Shown here: piece after piece, positions 25,178 to 33,411 of the stretch | Numbering within the stretch: the first letter of the stretch is position 1 | Layout: every line of letters begins with the position of its first letter | Source: JAIBJN01 sp035461525 | Lineage (GTDB): Bacteria > Actinomycetota > Thermoleophilia > Gaiellales > Gaiellaceae | Direction of reading: 5' to 3' | Assembly: GCA_035461525.1 (NCBI GenBank) | Contig: DATHVD010000040.1 | Location: 4,942 to 68,941, forward strand | DNA: 64,000 nt | Made by a program: the position numbers and the translations under genes | Notes under the pieces: generated by a model | Databases searched by the model: none | Told to the model about the DNA's origin: nothing | The model's input: only the letters and a program-made list of their open reading frames with translations

Positions 25178-25581
25178 CAGCCGGCGTGCTCGAGCAGGTC
25201 GCCGAACGACTCGCGGACGAGCCCGTCGAACTCGGTCGGAAGCGACCCGTCCCGGGCGGCGAACTGACGCAGGTGGACGAAGAGGTACGACCACTCCTCG
25301 TACCGGTCCGGATCGCGGGTGCTCTCGTCGCGGGCCCGCCGCTCGAGGTCCCAGAGGTTCCACTGCTCCTGGGGCGCGGGCGCCGGCGGGAGGATCGGGG
25401 GCGGGAGGCCCTCCTCCTGCACGTCGGCTTCGCGATGCAGGGACGTGACGTGGCGCCGGAAGGCGTCGAGGGCCTCCTGCACCTTGACTCTGTCGAACCC
25501 GTCGGCGGCGTTCGGGAGATCCTCGAACCGCGGCAACGGCGTGAGCCGCGGGAGGGCCCGACCTCGCTCTTGGGTCGACAT
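25177..25581 (-). CDS. Conserved-looking protein of unknown function
   Basis: 134 residues, no membrane helix and no motif I recognise. It is soluble and acidic with a proline-rich centre (PPPILPPAPAP) between two helical parts; the last part (LFVHLRQFAARDGSLPTEFDGLVRESFGDLLEH) is a regular amphipathic helix pair. Codon use and base composition match the neighbours and it is coupled to the RlpA-like gene (TGATG), so it is probably real. A regulatory or scaffold role at the membrane is only a guess. Confidence 0.7.
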   Translation of the reverse strand: MSTQERGRALPRLTPLPRFEDLPNAADGFDRVKVQEALDAFRRHVTSLHREADVQEEGLPPPILPPAPAPQEQWNLWDLERRARDESTRDPDRYEEWSYLFVHLRQFAARDGSLPTEFDGLVRESFGDLLEHAG

Positions 25582-25665
25582 GCTGGCTACGCCTCCCCTC
25601 CGCGTCGTGAGCGCAGGTTCGACAGAAGTATGCCTTTCCTCATCGGCTGGTTCGGGAGCCGTCCT

Positions 25666-27408
25666 TTAGTCCGACTTTCTCAGAAGCTGGATTCCGAGCT
25701 CCCGGAGCTGTTCCTCCTCCACCTCCGAGGGCGCGCCGCTCATCGGGTCGAGTCCGGCCTGGTTCTTGGGGAACGCGATCATGTCGCGGAGGTTCGACTC
25801 CCGCCCCAGCGCCATCAGCATCCGCTCGATCCCGAAGGCGATCCCGCCGTGCGGCGGCGCGCCCATCGAGAGCGCCTCGAGGAGGAACCCGAACTTGCGC
25901 CGCTGGTCCTCCTCCGAGAGACGGAGGACGTCGAAGATCCGAGCCTGGAGCTCGGGCTCGTGGATCCGGAACGAGCCGCCCCCGATCTCGATCCCGTTGA
26001 CGACGAGGTCGTAGGCGAGCGCCGGCGCGGCGCCCGGATCTTCCTGGAGGAGCTCCTCCGCGCCCGGGGCCGGGCGCGTGAACGGATGGTGCACGGCCTT
26101 CCAGCGGCCCTCGTCCTCGTCCAGCTCGAAGAGCGGGAAATCCGTCACCCAGACGAACCGCCACGCCTGCTCGTCGATCAGCTCCAGCTCGCGGCCGAGG
26201 TGCAGCCGCAGCGCGCCGAGCACGCGCGCGACCCTGTCGGGCTCGTCTGCCCCGAAGAGGACGGTCGAGCCCGGATCGGAGCGGAAGAGCGCCAGCTCGT
26301 CATCCGAGAGGAACTTGGCGATCGGCGACCGGACCTCGCCGACCTCGCCGTAGACGAGGTACGCGAGCCCCCTCGCCCCCCACTCCTTCGCCACCTCCTC
26401 GAGCTTCCCGAGCTCGGCGCGCGAGAAGGCCTGCGGGACGCGCAGGAACCGAACGGCGGGCGCGTTCGCGAAGACGCCGAACTCCGACCCGCGCGTGGCT
26501 TCGGTCGCGTCCTCGATCTCGAACCCGAAGCGGAGGTCCGGCTTGTCGCTCCCGTAGCGTGCCTGCGCCTCGGCGTGGGTGATGCGGGCGAACGGCGTCT
26601 CGATCTCCTCGCCGATGCACGCGCGCCAAACCTCGGCGCACATCCGCTCCATGAGCCCGAAGAGATACTCCCGGTCGGGGAAGGCCATCTCGACGTCGAG
26701 CTGCGTGATCTCCTGGACGCGGTCGGCGCGGAGGTCCTCGTCCCGGAAGCAGATGGCGATCTGGTAGTAGCGGTCGAACCCGCCGATCACGAGGAGCTGC
26801 TTGAGGATCTGCGGCGACTGCGGCAGGGCGAAGAAGCGGCCCTGCTGCAGCCGGCTGGGGACGATGAAGTCGCGGGCGCCCTCGGGCGTCGGCTTGAAGA
26901 GGATCGGCGTCTGGATGTCGAGGAAGCCGTCCGCTTCCACGACGCGCCGGATCGTCGAGACCAGCGTGGCACGCCGCTGGATGTTCCGCTGCATCCGCGG
27001 TCGGCGAAGGTCGAGCCAGCGGTAGCGGAGGCGCAGGGTCTCGTCCACCCCCTCCTCGTCGAGCTGGAAGGGGAGCGGCGGGCACCGCGAGATGATCTCG
27101 AGCGAGTCCACCTGCAGCTCGACCTCCCCGGTCGGGAGGTTGGGATTGACCGCCCCCGGGGCCCGATGCACGACCTCGCCCTGGGCGCGGAGCAGAAACT
27201 CGTTGCGGACGGCGTGCGCCGCCCCGAGCGCCTCGGGGGCGCGCTCCGGGTTGACGACGAGCTGGCAGACGCCCGAGCGGTCGCGTAGGTCGACGAACAC
27301 GAGCCCGCCGTGGTCGCGCCGCGTGTCCGCCCACCCGGAGAGCACGAGCCGCTCCCCGGCGTGCTCGGCCCGCACCTCCCCGCACATGAGGTCACGCCAT
27401 TTCCTCAC
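25666..27408 (-). CDS. aspS: Aspartyl-tRNA synthetase (bacterial type)
   Basis: 580 residues. OB-fold anticodon domain (LVLSGWADTRRDHGGLVFVDLRD), class II motif 2 (CFRDEDLRADRVQEITQLDVEM), the bacterial GAD insertion (about 300-420), and motif 3 (GIAFGIERMLMALG). The C-terminus IAFPKNQAGLDPMSGAPS is standard. The start is GTG 27408, overlapping the hisS stop; an ATG at 27387 is also possible and closer to the usual N-terminus. Whether it charges tRNA-Asn as well cannot be told here. Confidence 0.96.
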   Translation of the reverse strand: MRKWRDLMCGEVRAEHAGERLVLSGWADTRRDHGGLVFVDLRDRSGVCQLVVNPERAPEALGAAHAVRNEFLLRAQGEVVHRAPGAVNPNLPTGEVELQVDSLEIISRCPPLPFQLDEEGVDETLRLRYRWLDLRRPRMQRNIQRRATLVSTIRRVVEADGFLDIQTPILFKPTPEGARDFIVPSRLQQGRFFALPQSPQILKQLLVIGGFDRYYQIAICFRDEDLRADRVQEITQLDVEMAFPDREYLFGLMERMCAEVWRACIGEEIETPFARITHAEAQARYGSDKPDLRFGFEIEDATEATRGSEFGVFANAPAVRFLRVPQAFSRAELGKLEEVAKEWGARGLAYLVYGEVGEVRSPIAKFLSDDELALFRSDPGSTVLFGADEPDRVARVLGALRLHLGRELELIDEQAWRFVWVTDFPLFELDEDEGRWKAVHHPFTRPAPGAEELLQEDPGAAPALAYDLVVNGIEIGGGSFRIHEPELQARIFDVLRLSEEDQRRKFGFLLEALSMGAPPHGGIAFGIERMLMALGRESNLRDMIAFPKNQAGLDPMSGAPSEVEEEQLRELGIQLLRKSD

Positions 27409-28715
27409 TCTCGTTCCTCGCTCGTCACACCTCGCGCGCCACGGGTGCGGTTTTCGGCTGTACGCTCGAAAGCGGGTGGTGGGCCGGGGTGCCCCAACAC
27501 GAAGGAGGCGATCTCGGAGGCCGGGAAGGCCCCGACATCCGCTCCGGACTCGCGCAGCGTCGCCTCGCCGCCGGCGACCCGCACGACCAGCCTGGCTCGA
27601 AGGCGGCCCGCCTGCGTCATCTGGCCCTTCTTCGACCGTCCCGCATAGTCGAGATCCGTGCGCAGGCCGGCGCGGCGTAGCTCGGCCACCTGCGCGAGCA
27701 CGGCGGGGCGATCCACCTCCCCCTCCGTGACGACGTAGACGTCGAGGGCCGCCTCCTCCGGATCCTGCGTCATGGACATCGCCGACCGCTCGACTCCCGC
27801 GGCCCAGCCGACTCCCGGAGTCGGCGGGCCGCCGATCTCCTCGATCAGGTCGTCGTAGCGGCCCCCGGCGCAGATCGTCGCCTGCGCGGCGTCCAGGTCG
27901 TCGTTGCCGAACTCGAACACCGTCCGCGTGTAGTAGTCGAGACCGCGGACGAGCGTCGGCACGATCTCGTAGGCGACCCCGTACGCGTCGAGGAACGCCC
28001 GCACCTCGGCGAAGTGCTCCCGGCAGGCCGGACAGAGGGACTCGCCTATGGTCGGGGCCTCGGCGAGCACGTTGCGCACCGACTCGTTCTTGCTGTCGAA
28101 GACCCGTAGCGGGCTCACGTCGGCGCGGCGGAGCGTCTCGGGATCGAGATCGTCACGCCGGTCCGCGAGGAACGCGCGGAGGCGCTCGACGTACGCCGGC
28201 CGGCACGTCCTGTCGCCGATCGAGTTCAGCTCGAGCCTGGTGTGGGCGATCCCGGCGAGCCGCTCGATCTCGGTGTAGAGCTGGATCAGCTCTGCGTCGA
28301 CCGCCGGGTCGTCCGAGCCCATCGCCTCGAAGCCGATCTGCCAGAACTCCCTGTACCGTCCCCTCTGGGGCGCGGCGTAGCGGAACATCGGGCCCACGTA
28401 GAACGTCTTCACGGGCTGCGGCTCCCGGTGGAGCCCATGCTCCAGGTACGCCCGCGCGACCGGTGCGGTGCCCTCGGGCCGAAGCGTCAGGGACCGTCCG
28501 CCGCGATCCTCGAACGTGTACATCTCCTTCTGGACGACGTCCGAGCCGGCGCCCGACGTCCGGGCGAAGAGCTCCGTGTCCTCGAACGTCGGCGTGACGA
28601 TGCGGCCGTAGCGGTAGACGTCGGCGACGCGCTCGGCCGCCTCGATCACCGCGCGCGGGCGCGGCTGGTCGCGGGGGAGGACGTCGAGCGTCCCGCGCGG
28701 AGCCTCGATCCTCAC
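27405..28715 (-). CDS. hisS: Histidyl-tRNA synthetase with a repeat-derived C-terminal tail
   Basis: 436 residues from GTG 28715. Class II core: IEAPRGTLDVLP, FEDTELFARTSG, LTLRPEGTAPVARAYLEH, FRYAAPQRGRYREFWQIGFEAMG. The histidine-specific RGLDYYTRTVFEF and AGGRYDDL are present, and the C-terminal anticodon domain is about 330-410. The last ~30 residues (GHPGPPPAFERTAENRTRG onward) are encoded by copy 2 of the dispersed repeat, so the natural end has probably been replaced. The start overlaps the MBL gene stop and the end overlaps aspS. Confidence 0.95.
   Translation of the reverse strand: MRIEAPRGTLDVLPRDQPRPRAVIEAAERVADVYRYGRIVTPTFEDTELFARTSGAGSDVVQKEMYTFEDRGGRSLTLRPEGTAPVARAYLEHGLHREPQPVKTFYVGPMFRYAAPQRGRYREFWQIGFEAMGSDDPAVDAELIQLYTEIERLAGIAHTRLELNSIGDRTCRPAYVERLRAFLADRRDDLDPETLRRADVSPLRVFDSKNESVRNVLAEAPTIGESLCPACREHFAEVRAFLDAYGVAYEIVPTLVRGLDYYTRTVFEFGNDDLDAAQATICAGGRYDDLIEEIGGPPTPGVGWAAGVERSAMSMTQDPEEAALDVYVVTEGEVDRPAVLAQVAELRRAGLRTDLDYAGRSKKGQMTQAGRLRARLVVRVAGGEATLRESGADVGAFPASEIASFVLGHPGPPPAFERTAENRTRGARGVTSEERE
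27457..27496. repeat. Dispersed 40-bp repeat, copy 2
   Basis: Identical to 9321-9360 over 40 bp and preceded by TGCGGTTTTCG, which is also present in copy 3. It lies inside the last codons of hisS, about 50 nt upstream of aspS, and is antisense to both if active on the plus strand. Confidence 0.75.
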
Positions 28716-29359
28716 TGGGCCGCGGCCCGGAGCTCGCCGAGAAACGGGTTCGTCGCCAGCTCCCGCCCGAGCGTCGTCGCGGGGCCGTGGCCCGGGTAGA
28801 CGACGGTCTCCGGCGGCAGGCGCCCGGCGAGCGTGCGGATCGAGTCGATCAGCGCCTCCCAGCTGTCGCCCGGACGGTCGGTTCTCCCCACCGAGCCGGC
28901 GAAGAGCACGTCGCCCGAGAACAGGCAGCCGTCGGCAGCGTAGGCGAGATGCTCGGATGTGTGCCCGGGAACCTTCAGCGCCCGGAAGGCGATGCCGGCG
29001 AGGGAGAGCTCCTCGTCCCCCTGGAGCAGCACCTCGGCCACGTGTCCCTCGAGCTCGACGTCGAGCCCGGGCGGGAGGTGCTCGGCAGGCCGCGCCAGCC
29101 GGTCGCGGTCGCCGGCGGCCACGTGCACCGGAGCGCCGGTCGCGGCGGCCGTCTCGGCGACCCCCGCGACGTGATCGACGTCGCCGTGGGTGACGAGGAT
29201 CCCCGCGCAGCTCGCCCCCGCGAGGGCGCCGACCACGGCCCGGGCCGCCCCGGGCCAGCCGGGATCCACCACGACGCCCTCCTGCGCCCCGGGCCGGCGC
29301 ACGACGTAGCAGTTCGACTGGAAGGGCCCGAGGGGAAGCTGGACGACGTCGAGGCTCAT
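28712..29359 (-). CDS. Metallo-beta-lactamase fold hydrolase (glyoxalase II-like)
   Basis: 215 residues. The beta-lactamase fold is complete: LGPFQSNCYVV, VVDPGWPG, the metal motif THGDVDHVAG, VPGHTSEH, LFSGDVLF and VYPGHGPATTLG. The second His of THxHxDH is Asp here. The family hydrolyses thioesters such as S-lactoylglutathione. In Mycobacterium the same gene (Rv2581c) precedes hisS. The ATG has a TAGACT box 9 nt upstream which mirrors that of the divergent cupin gene. Confidence 0.9.
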   Translation of the reverse strand: MSLDVVQLPLGPFQSNCYVVRRPGAQEGVVVDPGWPGAARAVVGALAGASCAGILVTHGDVDHVAGVAETAAATGAPVHVAAGDRDRLARPAEHLPPGLDVELEGHVAEVLLQGDEELSLAGIAFRALKVPGHTSEHLAYAADGCLFSGDVLFAGSVGRTDRPGDSWEALIDSIRTLAGRLPPETVVYPGHGPATTLGRELATNPFLGELRAAAQ

Positions 29360-29368
29360 CGGTCGCGG

Positions 29369-29388
29369 AGTCTAACCCGCAGTAGACT
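29369..29388. promoter_or_regulatory. Mirror-image divergent promoter pair (AGTCTA-N8-TAGACT)
   Basis: TAGACT reads on the minus strand at 29374-29369 (9 nt before the MBL ATG) and on the plus strand at 29383-29388 (9 nt before the cupin ATG). The two -10 boxes are only 8 bp apart, so polymerase could occupy one at a time. The whole 20 bp is an inverted repeat. Confidence 0.55.
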
Positions 29389-29397
29389 GCGCTCCCG

Positions 29398-29748
29398 ATG
29401 GACACCTGGGAGCTGCTCGGAATCGAGACTCCCGGCGGGAGTCGCTCGCCGGTCGTGCTGCGGAGCGAGGACGAGGCGCGGGCGGTGCTCATCGGCCTCG
29501 AGCCCGGCCAGGAGCTCGGGGAGCACCAGGTCAAGGAGCACCTCTGGCTCGTGGTCGTCGAGGGCTCCGTGACGATGCAGGCGGGCGGCGAGATGGTCGA
29601 GGCTCCTGCCGGCACTCTCGCGCGCTTCGAGCCCGACGAGCGTCACGCCATCGCCAGCGGCGAAGGCGCGAAGATCCTCCTCCTGCTCGCGCCGTGGCCG
29701 GGGGACGGCCATTACCGCGGCCAGGAGAAGGCCCAGGGCGCCGGCTAG
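29398..29748 (+). CDS. Cupin-domain protein
   Basis: 116 residues, a single small beta barrel. Cupin motif 1 resembles GLEPGQELGEHQVKEHLWLVVVEG (a His/Glu set, with Gln where the second His often sits) and motif 2 is PAGTLARFEPDERHAIAS. It may bind a metal and act as an isomerase, dioxygenase or sensor; no substrate is indicated. It is divergent from the MBL hydrolase with a shared 38-nt promoter region and overlaps the end of the convergent membrane gene by 4 nt. Confidence 0.85.
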   Translation: MDTWELLGIETPGGSRSPVVLRSEDEARAVLIGLEPGQELGEHQVKEHLWLVVVEGSVTMQAGGEMVEAPAGTLARFEPDERHAIASGEGAKILLLLAPWPGDGHYRGQEKAQGAG

Positions 29749-30170
29749 CCCTTCGTCGACCGGCCGCCGCCCGCCCGGTCCCGCTCCCAGCGGCGAAGCA
29801 TCATCCGGTAGACGAACAGGTCGACCACGTAGCTGAAGGGCATGAAGAAGGCGAGGAGCAGGACGACGTTGAACACGAGGGTGGCCGGCTGGATGTCCGG
29901 CGTCGTCACGTAGATGAAGATCGCGATCAGCGGCGCGAAGATGGCGGTGCGCCTCAGGACGCGCCGGAGAGACGGCTGCGGGACCGGGCGCCCGCGCCTG
30001 TCCACGGGGCCGTGGTGCTTCTTCACCTCCGCGACCTGGCCGTTCCTCGCCGCGTCCGCCGCGCGGGGGCTCTCGAGCGGGATCTCCTCCCCCTCCTCCG
30101 TCTCGAGCACGTATTCGTACTCGTGACGCTTGAGCTTCTCGCGGCGGCGGCGCTGCTTCCTGCTGGGCAC
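29745..30170 (-). CDS. Small two-helix membrane protein of unknown function
   Basis: 141 residues from GTG 30170. A strongly basic N-terminus (KQRRRREKLKRHEYEYV) and an acidic stretch are followed by two membrane helices (about 77-95 and 100-122) and a basic C-terminus. The KQRRRREKLKRH start recurs in small conserved actinobacterial membrane proteins, but no function is known to me. It sits 2 nt after the next small membrane gene and at the end of the hut-linked operon. Confidence 0.7.
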   Translation of the reverse strand: MPSRKQRRRREKLKRHEYEYVLETEEGEEIPLESPRAADAARNGQVAEVKKHHGPVDRRGRPVPQPSLRRVLRRTAIFAPLIAIFIYVTTPDIQPATLVFNVVLLLAFFMPFSYVVDLFVYRMMLRRWERDRAGGGRSTKG

Positions 30171-30172
30171 GT

Positions 30173-30418
30173 CTAGAGCACCTCGACGAGAACGGCGACG
30201 AGAACGAGCACGCCGATCAGCAAGGCGGCGGCCACGAAGGCGCCCGGGTTCCAGGCAAGCTCGTTGTCCTGCCGGTAGCGCGACTTCCTGCGCCCCCCGT
30301 GGCCCGACGCCGTCTCCGCGGCGGGGTCCGAGCGCGGGCGGCCCGCGGTGAGGCTGAACGCGATCGCGAGCCCGACGATGCATGCTGCAGCGAGCACGAG
30401 CGGCATCCACCAGCTCAC
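30173..30418 (-). CDS. Small two-helix membrane protein
   Basis: 81 residues from GTG 30418, which overlaps the hutI stop (GTGA). Two membrane helices (about 4-24 and 57-80) are separated by a polar, basic loop (RRKSRYRQDNELAWNPG). No motif recognised. It is coupled to hutI and precedes another small membrane gene, but a role in histidine degradation is not implied by the sequence. Confidence 0.65.
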   Translation of the reverse strand: MSWWMPLVLAAACIVGLAIAFSLTAGRPRSDPAAETASGHGGRRKSRYRQDNELAWNPGAFVAAALLIGVLVLVAVLVEVL

Positions 30419-31647
30419 GCGCTCTTCCCTCCCCAGACCACCGTTCCCTCCTTGATCACCGCGGCCACCACGTCTCCGCCCAGATGGTAGGCGACGTGAC
30501 GCCAGTCCGGCGCGTCGATCAGCACGACGTCGGCCGCTCGGCCCGGCGCTAGGCGCCCGATCCGGTCGCCGAGCTCGAGGACGTGGGCGGCGTTGACCGT
30601 GCAGGCCGCGAGAGCCTCGGCGGGCGTGAGGCCGAGCTGCGTGCAGGCGAGGCTCATGACGATCGGCAGGCTCTCGCAGAACGCGCTCCCGGGGTTGAAG
30701 TCGGTCGCGAGCGCGACGACCGCCCCCGCGTCCAGAAGCGCGCGGGCCGGAGGCATCGGCCGGCCGAGCACGAGCGCGGCGACGGGAAGGAGGACGGCCG
30801 CGACGTCGCTTCGGGCCAGGCTGCGGACGCCTTCCCGGCCGGTCGCCTCGAGATGGTCGACGCTGCGCGCGCCGAGCGCCACCGCCAGCGGGACGCCGCC
30901 TGCCTCCGTGAACTGATCGGCGTGGAGCCGCAGAGCCAGCCCGGCGTCCCGGCACGCGCTGAGGTAGCGATGGGCCTGCGCCGCGTCGAAGGCCCCACGC
31001 TCGACGAAGACGTCCGCGGCGACCGCGAGCGACGCGGCCTCCGGCAGCACTTCGGCGAGAGCGAAGTCGAGGTAGGCGCGGGCGTCGGGGAACTCGGGAG
31101 CGACGGCGTGGGCGCCGAGCCACGTCGGGATCCCGCCGGCGGCGGCGACGGCGCGAAGCTGGTCGAGCTCCGTGTCGCGGTCGAGCCCGTAGCCCGACTT
31201 GGCCTCGAAGGTCGTCGTCCCGTGCGCCAGCATCCACCGCCGGTGGCGGTCGACGGCGGCGGCAAGCCCCTCTCTCCCCGCTGCTCGCGTCGCCCGAACG
31301 GTCGAGAGGATCCCGCCGCCGGTGGCGTGCAGCTCTTCGTAGCCCGCGCCTCCCGCGCGCAGATCGAACTCGTCCACGCGGTCGCCTGCGAAGCACGCGT
31401 GCGTGTGGCAGTCGACGAGCCCCGGAAGCGCCGAGCGGCCTCGCCCGTCGACCTCGACGACGTCCGCCGGGACCGCTGCATGGTCGAGGTCGGCCATGCG
31501 GCCGACGGCGGCTATGCGCGGGCCGTCGCAGAGGACGTAGGCGTCCTCGACGAGGTCGAGCTCCCGCATCTCCGCGCCGCGCAGGGGCGCGCGCTCGCCC
31601 GCCGCGGAAACGGCCTGCGCCAGGTCACGGACGAGCAGAGCCGGCAC
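30415..31647 (-). CDS. hutI: Imidazolonepropionase
   Basis: 410 residues, amidohydrolase fold. Metal ligands: HTHACF (DCHTHA), LGAHAV, the HADQF His, and the Asp in LATDFNPGS. Substrate contacts ATGGGILSTVRATR and FEAKSGYGL are intact. It hydrolyses imidazolone-5-propionate to N-formimino-glutamate, the third step of histidine breakdown. It starts at GTG 31647 with a TACGGT box 8 nt upstream, so it can be transcribed apart from hutH-hutU. Confidence 0.96.
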   Translation of the reverse strand: MPALLVRDLAQAVSAAGERAPLRGAEMRELDLVEDAYVLCDGPRIAAVGRMADLDHAAVPADVVEVDGRGRSALPGLVDCHTHACFAGDRVDEFDLRAGGAGYEELHATGGGILSTVRATRAAGREGLAAAVDRHRRWMLAHGTTTFEAKSGYGLDRDTELDQLRAVAAAGGIPTWLGAHAVAPEFPDARAYLDFALAEVLPEAASLAVAADVFVERGAFDAAQAHRYLSACRDAGLALRLHADQFTEAGGVPLAVALGARSVDHLEATGREGVRSLARSDVAAVLLPVAALVLGRPMPPARALLDAGAVVALATDFNPGSAFCESLPIVMSLACTQLGLTPAEALAACTVNAAHVLELGDRIGRLAPGRAADVVLIDAPDWRHVAYHLGGDVVAAVIKEGTVVWGGKSA

Positions 31648-31655
31648 AACGGCGA

Positions 31656-31661
31656 ACCGTA
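31656..31661 (-). promoter_or_regulatory. Putative -10 box (TACGGT) for hutI
   Basis: TACGGT on the minus strand, ending 8 nt before the hutI GTG, in the 60-nt gap after hutU. Confidence 0.4.
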
Positions 31662-31707
31662 CTCGACGCTTCGCTCGGCTCCCGGTCGAGCGCCCGCCGA
31701 CCGCGCG

Positions 31708-33411
31708 TCAGTCGAGGCGTCCGGGCAGCGGGAGACCGTGCGTGTGCGCGGCGTCGAGCGCGTCGGGGTAGCCGGCGTCGGCGTGGCGGACGACGCCCGT
31801 GCCCGGATCGGCGGTGAGCACGCGTTCCAGGCGCTCCGCCGCGTCGTCGGTGCCGTCGGCGAGAACGACCATGCCCGCGTGGATGGAGTTGCCGATGCCG
31901 ACGCCGCCGCCATGGTGCACACTCACCCACGTCGCCCCCGCAGCGGTGTTGACGAGCGCGTTCAGGATCGGCCAGTCGGCGATCGCGTCGGATCCGTCCT
32001 GCATCGCCTCCGTCTCGCGGTAGGGGGAGGCGACTGAGCCCGAGTCCAGATGGTCGCGGCCGATGACCACGGGGGCCGTCACGCGCCCGCTTCGCACGAG
32101 CTCGTTGATCGCCAGCCCTGCCCGTGCGCGATCGCCGTAACCGAGCCAGCAGATGCGGGCGGGAAGGCCCTGGAACGCGACGCGCTCGGACGCCAGCTCG
32201 AGCCACCGCTGGAGGAGGGCGTCGTCCGGGAAGAGGTCGCGCAGTACCCCGTCGATCGCCGCGATGTCGCCCGGCTCCCCAGACAGCGCGGCCCAGCGGA
32301 ACGGACCGATGCCGCGGCAGAAGAGGGGCCGGATATAGGCCGGGACGAAGCCCGGGTATGAGAAGGCGTCCTCTACCCCTTCGTCACGCGCCTCCCCTCG
32401 CAGATTGTTGCCATAGTCGAAAACGTAGCTGCCGGCCCGGACGAACTCGAGCATGCCCTCGACATGCCTGGCAATGGACGCCGACGCGCGTCGGAGGTAG
32501 TCGTCCGGGTCCCGCGCCCGGAGCTCGGCCGCCTCGTCCACCGTCAGCCCGGCGGGCACGTAGCCGTTGAGCGGATCGTGCGCCGCGGTTTGGTCCGTGA
32601 CGAGGTCGAAGTGCTCCCCGCGCCGGGCGAGCTCGGGGACGACCTCGGAGGCATTGCCGAGGAGCCCCACCGAGAGGGCGCGTCCGTCGGCGGCGGCGGC
32701 CCGGATGCGCGCGAGCGCGTCGTCGAGCGCGTCGGTGGCCTCGTCCAGGTAGCGCGTCTCGACCCGCCGCTCGATCCGGCTGGGATCGACCTCCACGCAG
32801 AGGACGGCCGCCCCGGCCATGGTCGCGGCGAGGGGCTGGGCGCCTCCCATGCCGCCGAGGCCCGCGGTCAGGATCGTCCGCCCGCGGAGGTCGGGCTCGC
32901 CGAAGTGCTTCTCGCCCGCGGCCGCGAACGTCTGGTACGTGCCCTGCAGGATCCCCTGCGTGCCGATGTAGATCCAGCTGCCCGCGGTCATCTGCCCGAA
33001 CATCGTCAGGCCGAGGGCCTCGAGGCGGCGGAACTCGTCCCAGGTCGCCCAGCGGGGGACGAGGAGGGAGTTGGCGATCAGGACGCGTGGCGCCGATGGG
33101 TGCGTGCGAAAGACCCCGACGGGCTTCCCGCTCTGTACCAGGAGCGTCTCGTCGTCCCCGAGCTCGAGGAGCGAGCGGACGAGGGCCCTGAGCGCGTCGG
33201 GGCTTCTCGCGGCCTTGCCCGAGCCGCCGTACACGACGAGCCTCTCGGGGTGCTCCGCCACCTCCGGATCGAGGTTGTTGAGCAGCATGCGGAGCGGCGC
33301 CTCGGTCTGCCACGAGCGCGCGTTCAGGACGGCCCCGCGCGGCGCGCGGATCGAGGTCAGGTCGCCGCAGAGCTCGTCGACGCGGGCGTCGACGGCGGCG
33401 GGGGCCTTCAT
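31708..33411 (-). CDS. hutU: Urocanate hydratase
   Basis: 567 residues. It converts urocanate to imidazolone propionate with tightly bound NAD. Motifs: LLNNLDPEVAEHPERLVVYGGSGKAAR, TILTAGLGGMGGAQPLAATMAG (NAD-binding), YVFDYGNNLRGEA, and the catalytic cysteine in LFCRGIGPFRW. The ATG overlaps the hutH stop (ATGA at 33408-33411), so the two are translated together. Length and order are normal. Confidence 0.97.
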   Translation of the reverse strand: MKAPAAVDARVDELCGDLTSIRAPRGAVLNARSWQTEAPLRMLLNNLDPEVAEHPERLVVYGGSGKAARSPDALRALVRSLLELGDDETLLVQSGKPVGVFRTHPSAPRVLIANSLLVPRWATWDEFRRLEALGLTMFGQMTAGSWIYIGTQGILQGTYQTFAAAGEKHFGEPDLRGRTILTAGLGGMGGAQPLAATMAGAAVLCVEVDPSRIERRVETRYLDEATDALDDALARIRAAAADGRALSVGLLGNASEVVPELARRGEHFDLVTDQTAAHDPLNGYVPAGLTVDEAAELRARDPDDYLRRASASIARHVEGMLEFVRAGSYVFDYGNNLRGEARDEGVEDAFSYPGFVPAYIRPLFCRGIGPFRWAALSGEPGDIAAIDGVLRDLFPDDALLQRWLELASERVAFQGLPARICWLGYGDRARAGLAINELVRSGRVTAPVVIGRDHLDSGSVASPYRETEAMQDGSDAIADWPILNALVNTAAGATWVSVHHGGGVGIGNSIHAGMVVLADGTDDAAERLERVLTADPGTGVVRHADAGYPDALDAAHTHGLPLPGRLD

